Assembly: GCA_944470555.2 (NCBI GenBank)
Contig: OX104127.1
Coordinates: 137,038,786 to 137,102,785 of the forward strand
From: Heterobilharzia americana
Lineage: Eukaryota > Platyhelminthes > Trematoda > Strigeidida > Schistosomatidae
Direction: 5' to 3'
Length of the DNA: 64,000 nt
Part shown: one piece after another, positions 56,155 to 64,000 of the stretch
Layout: each line of letters begins with the position of its first letter
How positions within the stretch are numbered: position 1 is the stretch's first letter
The notes under the pieces: model-generated
What the model saw: the letters and a program-made list of their open reading frames with translations, nothing else
The model's database searches: none
Told to the model about the DNA's origin: nothing
Made by a program: the position numbers and the translations under genes

Positions 56155-59100
56155 GGGGATCGAGTGGAAGACCGTACAAACTGGACTATCTCTTACCATC
56201 GACCGTATGATTGCTGAAATCGCTCAGGTTCAGACCTCCCTTGGCAAATGCGATCACCGCGTGGTAGTGTTCGACCTGGTGTTCAATGAACAAGCGTGAT
56301 CGGAAGGATCTCGCCTTTCTCTTTGCTACAGCAGGGCAAACTACGCGGCGATGAATCAGTATCTGTCGAAAGCACCGCGGCCTCGGGGGTGGGGTAAACT
56401 TTCGAATGATCAACACCCGAAACTAGTTAGAGGTATAATCAAAAGGGCTTCCTCTGAAAACGTCCCGGGAATCAAAGCAGTGCCAAGGAATCGAACCTCA
56501 TGGCTGAAATGAGGTACTGAACACCTTTTGAAGGCCAAGAGGAAAGCATGGCATAGGCGAAGGATCCCCGGAAAAGAATACGTTCATGAAATAGTCGAGA
56601 ATATTTTTGGCTCAAGCGGATGGTTACGACTGACCACCTAGCTCAGAAAACACAATGCAACCAAGAGAGTTCAGCTGCGTTTCACATATGGCTCTAAGAA
56701 ATCGACGGAACATCAAAGTGACGGGGGACAGGAGATTGTTCCGGACGAACCTTGCCTAGAATCTTAGCAGGCAGAAAATCCACCAGCCAGGGAGCTTGTG
56801 TCATGAAAGGCCGGAACAAAGAGAACCACTCTTGACTGGAGATCTCCGAAACCTTTAGCTCCACCTTCGACACACAACTGAACACGCTGCTATTTAACTG
56901 AAATTTCGAACTGTCCGACCAACATTCAATACCGCTAAACTCAGTAAAGTCGCCTGTGATGAAGGTAATTTTTATCATGACCCTCGAGAAGCTACCAAAC
57001 CTCCACGTGGGGAAATCCCCGGGATGCGATGACATCCGGCCGGCCGTGTTGAAACAGTGCACGAATGCCTTATACAGCACGTTCCGCAACCTGTTTCAAC
57101 TCTCTTTGGACGACCGCATGCTTCCATGTGTGCGGAAACTTGCCATTCTGCATCCCACTTTCAAAGCGGCAGACGGCAGAAACTGAAGTGTTATCGAATC
57201 ACAGCACTTCTACCAGTGGTCTCAAAAGTAGTAGACAATGTAGTAGACGACCATATCAGGGAGTACTTGACAAAGAGGGCAGCACTAAGTGATGATAATA
57301 ATAATATTTATTGCTGAATATGCAGGCATCCGCCATTTTTACAGGTATGAATAAGTTTCGACATAAGTTACATGCATCTTTATGGCAGGTAATCTCAATC
57401 CCCACCTACTGTCACCAGAAGATATAAGTACTGCATGTTTGTTTGATGGAACATCCCAGCAGAACAAGTATACAAAAATTTGCGAGTTGGACAAGTGGAA
57501 GTATTGTCTTCACATAATTAAAAATCCGGGTTTGTGTCTCGACATTACATGTATTACTTGAAGAATAAAGCTTGGAGCTAACACTTCCCCAGTAACAGTT
57601 TGTACATTCTGCTTGAGATAATTATGGAAAGTTTATGAGGGAATCTGTACACAAGTTGCTTATTTATTGTACTTCATTGATGATTCTAGGAATGTATAAT
57701 TCTTGTATATCAATAACACTTCACATCAGAGACTCATAATCTTGATGAATATTGCTTTTGAGATTCAAACATCTTCATTTTTCCAACCACAGCATCCAGA
57801 AGCAATAGACTTGTTTGAATACACTCGGTGGACGTCCAGGACATCTTGTCCGCCGTTTTGACGGGTCATGACAGCCTAGTGGTCAGTGCGTGTTGGACTT
57901 CCCGGTCGCTTTTTAATGAATGATTCCTTGGTTTTGGTAATTATGAAGTTTTAGTCCAGTGAAAGGTGTTTGTTTCTGCCTGTTGTAGTTAGGTATCGTG
58001 AACTCAGTAACACCCACTACCCTCCATTGGGGGTAGTTTCAGCCAAAGTTTGTTTCCTAAGTAAATAATTTTTGATGACAACCGAGCCAACATTTAGAAC
58101 TAAATTGCTTTTCTACAGCGAAGCAGCAAGCAGTGAAAGGAGCAGGAATTGCAACGAGGAGAGTGTTTCCTACGTTCATGTTTTTCCCTACTTAAGTTGC
58201 TTTGCTATGGCGTTTGTTGTATGTGGTTCCTCTATTGAATATCTAAGAACATAAACTTCGTGCTATCGTGTAGTGATTCTCAACATGGTTTCAGAAAAGG
58301 TAGGTCCCAGACAGGTGAAAGTGGATGGCATGCCGGGACCTCCAAATTCTTGTTCATGTTATTTTCCTGGATTCCGCTAGGGCCTTTGACGCAGTCCAGC
58401 ACACCATTAGCATTCGCAAAATATCAAGGTTCAAGTGCTGTCCTGAATACATGACTATTCAGACGGCAGACAGTTCTGCATCAAAGCCAGTAGGGTTTAC
58501 TCGACTTGGAGGACGTCATAATTTGATGCATCACAAGGGGGGATTCTAGAGCCACTGCTATTTCTTCTTTTTGTGAACGACTTTCCATTGAGTGTCAGTT
58601 CTCCAATTCCGCTTCACGCCGGAGAAATTCAGTTATGGAGAACTGTGACATTCGAAGCAGAATCGAGTGCACTGAGAAGTGACTTCTGATTGTTTGTTTA
58701 GCGGGTGGATGATGATGGACTGGCATTTAATCTGGATAAGCGCCGAACCATGTTTCTGCGTGCCTTATAGCGGCTTATAAAATACTGAGTGATCCAAGTC
58801 ATCCGAACAGTGGAATCCTACCGAACGGCCACTGCGACGATCCTCTGGCAACCCGAGGAGAATCATCCACCATAGGTCGAAAAGTCATGTGCGTTCACAC
58901 TTCTCTGTGAGAGTTTGCAGCCACTGGAACGCATTTCTCGCCGAGATTGCTACTGCTCCGTCTATTGACAGCTTCAAGAAGAGGTTGGGCAGTTACGCAC
59001 GGTTTGCGTTTATCTGGCTGGGATGTGGACCGGGCTGATACAACCCACTAACTCCGCACAACTTAGCACGGTCAACCCATTACCGAATCCTTTGTAACGC

Positions 59101-59640
59101 CACTATCATAGCGAAACTGCATCAACCTTATACTACCCTGTAGACATCTCCAGTTACAGTCTCCTACTTACAGAATTACAATCTGTATTCCCATAAGCCG
59201 TCCAATAGTTATTCTTTCTCCTTCTCTTCCTACTGAATTTATGTTCTCATACTTTAATGAAAGCTCTCGTTATCACTCCTCCCCCTTTGAATCTACCTAG
59301 GTTTCTTCTTTGTTCCGTTTCCTGTCACCTAATCATTTTTTTCTTTGCACTTCCTCTCCCTTGATTACTCTGGACATATTTTCTATCTTCTTTTACAACC
59401 AGTACGACCAATTGTCTACTGGCACGACACTTTAGGAACCTATCCGGATTACAGTCTTTGAAATAACCACACACTCCCTACGAATGTAGTCAACACCTAA
59501 CCGCTTGTCGGGCTAACCGAGCTACAGCAGTCCAGTGGGTAGACCTACTGCATCAGAACCCACCAAATACCTGGAACCGTTCCGCAAGACCTGGAAGCGA
59601 GCGCAAAGAGATCAACTGATTTACAATAGCTCTTCAAAAG
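56155..59640 (+). pseudogene. LINE-C copy interrupted by a ~980 bp insertion
   Basis: It starts inside the endonuclease ('LGKCDHRVVVFDLVFNEQA', 56,240-56,300). The RT opens with 'GKSPGCDDIRPAVLKQCTNA', 'MLPCVRKLAILHPTFKAADG' and 'KVVDNVVDDHIREYLTKRAA', stopping at 57,293. It resumes exactly at 58,272 with 'SDSQHGFRKGRS' and continues 'VIFLDSARAFDAVQHT', 'LLFLFVNDFPLSVSS'-type sequence near 58,565-58,610, 'DDGLAFNLDKRRTMFL' near 58,705-58,755 and 'FSVRVCSHWNAFLAEIATAP' near 58,900-58,960. About 600 nt of CT-rich 3' UTR follow, ending near 59,640 with a 'CATTCCGCAAGACC'-type block (here 'CGTTCCGCAAGACC') that is also in the copy at 60,520. Confidence 0.8.
57294..58277 (-). mobile_element. Insertion of ~980 bp inside LINE-C, flanked by AGTGAT duplication
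   Basis: The LINE-C reading is split between 'AALSD' and 'SDSQHGF'. AGTGAT occurs at 57,288-57,293 and again at 58,272-58,277, as expected for a target-site duplication. Read on the minus strand, the insert ends in 'GCAATAAATATTATTATTAT', i.e. an AATAAA followed by a TAA-repeat tail. This suggests a retroposon that copied in on the minus strand. I find no RT, no ORF with a known domain and no pol III boxes in it. It could be a non-autonomous element, a truncated LINE 3' end or a retrotransposed transcript. Confidence 0.75.
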
Positions 59641-59644
59641 ATGA

Positions 59645-60515
59645 TGGGTTATTGGATTGCTGAAGGTTTATCGACAGGAAATAATTACTTATTTTAAGAA
59701 AACTAATAAAGTAGGCAGTAAGCAGTCTAGCTTGTTAGATCATGATATGAAATATTTATTTATCGAAGGCTACTTAGAGTAAATTATATCAAATGTAAGC
59801 GGTAAAAACGTAACATGTGATATTTACATGATTATTGCTTAACATATTTTCAGCCCATATCTTTCCAAAGCTGCTTTTAAAATCCTATAATCCACCAAAT
59901 GCATCTAAACTACCGTCCAGTACTGAAGTACACATTCTACAGATGTCAGCAAAATCTACTACTGAAGGGTACAGGATTGTCACTTCTCGTTTTCATAGTT
60001 CTCTGAACATAGGTTTAAATCATCATCCGACTGATAGATATGCTGATCGTTATTTCACCGAAAGTTTTATTACCCATGTAATTTTCCACCTTAATACAAG
60101 ATTTATTTTTAGTCTTCAAGTCATCCTCATTGATTTTTTAACTCGTCACATTGTTTAAACTGACGGATAAAGAGTGAGAAAGTCTTACACCGGTTTAAGT
60201 AATTGCATTGTGGTGATCAGAGGATGTGCCAGATAAGAGAAGGCAGAAACAAAGTAGTGATTATTGCCAAGAAAACTACTTTTAACTCGTGATACTCGTC
60301 GTCGGTAAATTTCTGGTAAATAATATAAAACTGATGAAGCAAACATAGTTTGACCTATTCTGCCGATATTCTCTCAAACATAACAGTATTCTTTAATGTC
60401 TAATTACTAACCATTTACATTGAGATAAAACTAATGACAGTTCCTTTTAAAAAGGTCAGTTGTTCATTCCTATCAAGATGTTAACAGCTTTTGACTGTTA
60501 TAATATCTCGTATAT
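59645..60515. other. No gene recognised
   Basis: The plus-strand ORF at 59,835-60,158 lacks any recognisable domain. The stretch separates two LINE-C 3' ends. Confidence 0.4.
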
Positions 60516-60519
60516 TATA

Positions 60520-61405
60520 AGTGAAGTGGTGACTTGATAACGGCTTACAAAATGCTAGGTAATTTAAGTCAACGTAACAGTTGAGATATGTTGCACAGTC
60601 GCTTCAGAATACTTCGTTAAAAACCCAAAGGGATTGTCTATCAAAGGGTGAAAATCAGTGTGCGTTCACTGATCTGCCTTCAAGTATGCGACACCGGGAA
60701 GGCATTACCTACCAAGATTTCGACTGCTTGACAGCAGCGTAACAACACAGGACTTGCGCTCATCCAGGAGGGATACGAACGAGGTCGAAATGACTGGTTC
60801 CGTTGCATTTTAACACAATCAACTTCGTACCCACTCATTTTTGCTGTCAGTACCATCGCGGATCTAAATCAACCTCTATACTTCCCTGTTAGACGTCTCA
60901 CCTCAGTTGCCATGCTCGCACTAACAACATTACTACTTCTGTTCGTATTATCGCTACTCTAACCTTATCTGTTCCTTCTCCTCACTCTGTATGACTTAAC
61001 TCTATTTAGTAAGGTTCTCATCATAAATGTTCTCATTCTCTGCTTCCTGAATACACCTAGGTTTCTCCATTATTTTCGGTCTATATTGCCTCAACTTCTT
61101 TTTTCTTACTTTCTCTCCCTCGTTTTTGCTGGAAGTCTTTTCAGTCTTCTTATCTTCTTTTTACAACCAGTCCAAACAACAGTCTAGTGGTACAAAGTTT
61201 GAAGAACACACCTGCCCTACAGTTCTGGCTCAAATTATACAACGCCGTATAACTTTGATCAACACTCTACCACCAGCTACGTATACCAGAACTACAGTAA
61301 GTGCAAGAGTAGATTTACTGTGTCAGAATTCTCAGAGATACTGAAACATTCCGCAAGACCAAGAAGTGACGGCGAAGAATTTAATTCGTTTACAAAAGCA
61401 AGTAA
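60520..61405 (+). pseudogene. LINE-C 3' end, 5'-truncated copy
   Basis: Starts with 'LITAYKMLGNLS'-like RT C-terminal sequence, then a shifted match to 'FSVRVCSHWNAF' near 60,655-60,700. A CT-rich 3' UTR follows whose last 200 nt parallel 59,440-59,640, including 'CATTCCGCAAGACC' near 61,346. It gives the approximate 3' terminus of the family. Confidence 0.7.
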
Positions 61406-61409
61406 GAAA

Positions 61410-62810
61410 ATATAAGATACTGGAAGTGGAAATAATTTGGAAAAGGAAAAAAACTGCATAGACGAAGGGGTAATATTATGAAGGCGAAGCGGAAAAAATG
61501 AGGACGATATAGCAAATGCCGGTGTTTTGTAGCATCTCCCCTTTATTTTCTATTTACGGTCATTTTGGTTGGTAATCAAAGTACTAACACTTTTTTAAAT
61601 GACAAGGCAACACTAGCTTGGGAACGATTGAAAGCTATACATAACTAAATTCAAACCAGCCACGTTAGCTTAACTGTAAAGTAATCAGATAAACAACAGT
61701 TCACTTATAGCTGATAATTTACTTTTACATTTAATCCCTATAGTTTCTATAAGAAGCCTAGAACGTGGGAGTTAAACAAGTTATGAATGATAATAAAAGC
61801 CTACCATTGCTATTTACAATCTGCTAAATTGGAACATGAATGCAAAATGTTCGACGAATCTCGGTCCCCAGTAGGTGATAGATAAGATATTCACTTTGAA
61901 AACTGCATGCAAGTAACTCGTTTGTCTGTAACATCGTTTACTCATACTGCTGAACAGCCGAAGGTATGATATCTTAGCTATTTACTTTTCTAGTATCCTC
62001 TAGCTGATACTAATTTATGAGGAAATCTGTGTTTAAATTGATCAGCATCACTTGAAATTACGGACCTAGAAAACGTTGTGCAACTTTTGAATATTTCACT
62101 TCAAATTGTGTTAAATTTACGGAAACTAACATGTGAGAAGATAAGAGTGTAGTAAAGGTAATACTGAAGAAATAGAAGACAACTAGACGAGAGAATGTTT
62201 ATTACGAACAGTTGGAATGGTAGTGGTTACATATGGTACTCCTCGCACTAACGCAGCCATCTACAAATGTCTTCGTTTCCTCACTGTTCCTGTCTTGATT
62301 TGCTCTTGACCAGCTCTTCATACATTCTTATCAGCAGCATCCCCTGTAATACGCCTGTGTTGTCCCCTGCGTTGCTCTTGGCAGAAACCTTACCCACCGC
62401 CGGTGATTCCTGCCACCCTCTCGATAATACTACTTATATCCGTTGTTATCAGCAACGCCCACTACAATACTATAATAATTTAATTTAATAGGCATGTTAT
62501 ATCTTGCTACAGGTTGGAGATAAAATGGAAGAGGACTAAATGATATAATAATAGTAATAATAATAATAATAGTAATAATAGTGATAGTATTCATAATAGT
62601 GATAATCTTAGAGATATTTTTAAATGTATTGATATTATTACTACAGTTAAGGTGAGTAGTGTATCATGTGTATATTCAATATGTGGATGAAAATCTGCTT
62701 ACAACTGAAAGAAAAAGTAGTTTGAGAAGTAGGATATAGCATGAAAGCCCTATTGTTAAAAAACATAGAATTAGGTATAAGTGAATTCCTTTGTCAACCA
62801 AACTTATTTT
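61410..62810. other. No gene recognised; contains imperfect (TAA/TAG)n
   Basis: Imperfect trinucleotide repeats lie at about 62,545-62,610. No exon was recognised, although this is downstream of the tektin gene. Confidence 0.45.
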
Positions 62811-62816
62811 TGTCTG

Positions 62817-62822
62817 TTTATT
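62817..62822 (-). promoter_or_regulatory. AATAAA poly(A) signal of the tektin gene
   Basis: TTTATT on the plus strand gives AATAAA on the minus strand, about 130 nt after the stop codon at 62,949. This is a plausible 3' UTR length. Confidence 0.55.
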
Positions 62823-62948
62823 AGGATAAAAACTGCTGATATAGTGATGATATATCGTGATGAAAGTATACTCGTGAATTTCTGCTACATAAATCCATAT
62901 TACTTGTACAACACACATTTATATACAGATATATTGGTGTATTTAATT

Positions 62949-63149
62949 TCAGAATGCGCTAAAATTTATACTTTCTCTTATACCCATACATTGAACTTCA
63001 TCTATGAATAAAGTTGCTGCTTTAATTTGAATTTCTTCTTCTAGATCTAATTGACGACGACATAAGGCTTTAAGGATGCATGCGCTGCTTGTAAACGTTG
63101 TTTTAACTGTTCAATATCCTGTTTAATCTCATCAACTTCTTGCAATAAT
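62949..63149 (-). CDS. Tektin, C-terminal exon (partial gene), with a one-base frameshift
   Basis: Tektins are coiled-coil filament proteins inside the A-tubule of ciliary and flagellar doublets. After an acceptor 'TTTATCTTAG' ending at 63,150, the exon reads 'LLQEVDEIKQDIEQLKQRLQ' then 'AAHAS'. In a different frame it continues 'ALCRRQLDLEEEIQIKAATL' and 'FIDEVQCMGIRESINFSAF' to TGA at 62,951-62,949. The heptad-rich start and the ending 'IK.NSLFID...CMG.R' are the tektin family C-terminus. One base appears to be missing near 63,070-63,075 (TCCTTAAAG); in the unshifted frame the exon stops after 'PYVVVN'. Both halves are otherwise clean, so a recent mutation, an allelic null or an assembly error is likelier than old decay. 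Upstream exons lie beyond position 64,000. The tektin type (1-5) cannot be set from this exon. Confidence 0.75.
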
Positions 63150-63154
63150 CTAAG

Positions 63155-63330
63155 ATAAATTGCAAATGAAAAAAGGGGAGAAAATAATTACGTTAACGTT
63201 TAATCGCTGTGATAGAACAAATTGAGTTAATGTGAAAAGTTACCTTCATTTGATTGCTAATAGAAAGTTAAGTGTAGTATAATCCAGGATTTGAAAAGAC
63301 CTAAAGCGACATCGTGGTGTTATATTGATC
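63155..63330 (-). other. Start of the last tektin intron
   Basis: AT-rich sequence immediately upstream of the tektin acceptor. The SINE and LINE-A fragments to the right would also lie in this intron. Confidence 0.5.
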
Positions 63331-63334
63331 TTAG

Positions 63335-63475
63335 TGACAAGTAGGGGAATCAAGGGCGTGCATTTCGTTCTATTCAAGGCTCGTCAACCGGGAGTACCAG
63401 TGAGTGATGTTGTTCCCATCGCTTTTAACACCGTAGCGTTATCCACTAAGTCACTGGTGCGCGACAGTCACTTAT
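63335..63475 (-). mobile_element. Hammerhead SINE copy, ribozyme degenerate
   Basis: The reverse strand carries the head 'GTGACTTAGTGGATAACGC', the linker 'CAACATCACTCACTGGT', a heptamer TTGACGA at 63,387-63,381 (C3 lost), a weak stem II, 'ACGAAATGCACGCCC' and 'TTGATTCCCCTACTTGTCAC'. It lies inside the inferred tektin intron, in the same orientation as the gene. Confidence 0.8.
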
Positions 63476-63639
63476 TGTTCAGCGGGCGTCAATTATTGTA
63501 TGATACTTGTAAGTTCCCGTCGCCCTACGGGGCCGAATTGCTCGATCTCTTCTAGTCACCAAGATCAATATAACGTCATGAATATTCAGCAGTATCAAGG
63601 CATTCAGACAGGAGCCCACATGCCAACAGCAGAGACCAG

Positions 63640-64000
63640 GCGATTCGGCTGTGTCTCGCAACAGCTGCCTACCTCGATGATGAAGACTAGATGGCCAGAA
63701 AGAATAAGCAACAAGAAACCCTTGGAACGAACCAACCAAGAACTTATCGCTCAACAAATATGCAGAAGAATGTGGAAATGGATTGGGCCGACTGGGGACA
63801 TCATGCGCCAGGGCCTCAAGTAGAACTCAGAGGGGAAACGACTAGTGGTGCCTCTGAGTCGAGGGTGGAACACAGGAGATCATGTGAGGAAGAAATGAAA
63901 GCTTGTGGGCAGTCGTTGGGCCGGGTTGAAAAGAATGCAGAGAACAGAGCGAAGTGAAGACGTGCTACTGAAGCCCTATACTCCACTAGGAACCTAAGGG
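63640..64000 (+). pseudogene. LINE-A (RTE clade) 3' end, running off the window
   Basis: Encodes, with frame breaks, 'WPERISNKKPLERTNQELIA' , 'QQICRRMWKWIGPTGDIMRQ' and 'EEEMKACGQSLGRVEKNAEN'. It parallels 23,530-23,860 and 28,790-29,170 closely. It ends at the window edge with 'CTCCACTAGGAACCTAAGGG', the sequence just before the TAA tail in the other copies. Confidence 0.8.

Noticed and set aside
1..64000. CRISPR arrays, rRNA genes, bacterial operons or integrated viruses
   Set aside because: None of the relevant repeats, operons or protein motifs was seen; everything recognised fits a trematode nuclear genome.

Overview
This window looks like nuclear DNA from a schistosome (a blood fluke, genus Schistosoma) or a very close trematode. 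The sequence is AT-rich and gene-poor, and it is packed with decayed retroelements. The organism call rests on four things: a tRNA-derived SINE family whose tail holds the schistosome-type hammerhead ribozyme; RTE-, CR1- and Penelope-type elements resembling those known from schistosomes; and a gene whose introns are only 33-38 nt long, as is typical of schistosome genes. I worked from the bases alone; family names rest on remembered protein motifs and on comparing copies within the window. Two host loci are supported, both on the minus strand and both with products of the ciliary/flagellar axoneme. At 33,040-34,200 is an apparently complete eight-exon gene for a CFAP73/CCDC42-family coiled-coil protein of about 304 residues. 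At 62,949-63,149 is the last coding exon of a tektin, with a poly(A) signal about 130 nt downstream and the rest of the gene off the right edge. That exon carries a one-base frameshift, which is either a real lesion or an assembly error. Layout: 0-35 kb is a patchwork of SINEs, Penelope-like fragments, microsatellites and broken RTE elements of two families, called LINE-A and LINE-B here. 35-37 kb is a decayed CR1/Jockey-like element (LINE-C) on the minus strand. 38.7-43.6 kb is the best preserved transposon, a CR1-like element on the minus strand with recognisable ORF1 and ORF2, broken by one stop codon and two frameshifts. 47-51.9 kb holds a second, much more eroded relative in the same orientation. 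53-61.4 kb holds plus-strand LINE-C copies, one split by a roughly 980 bp insertion with a 6-bp target duplication. 61.4-64 kb contains the tektin exon, another hammerhead SINE and another LINE-A fragment. The most notable non-coding signals are seven hammerhead-SINE copies in all stages of decay (two keep all invariant core bases), and a hairpin-bearing terminal repeat, linked to a Penelope fragment, that carries a (TCAC)n array. Nothing suggests bacterial, viral or CRISPR content.
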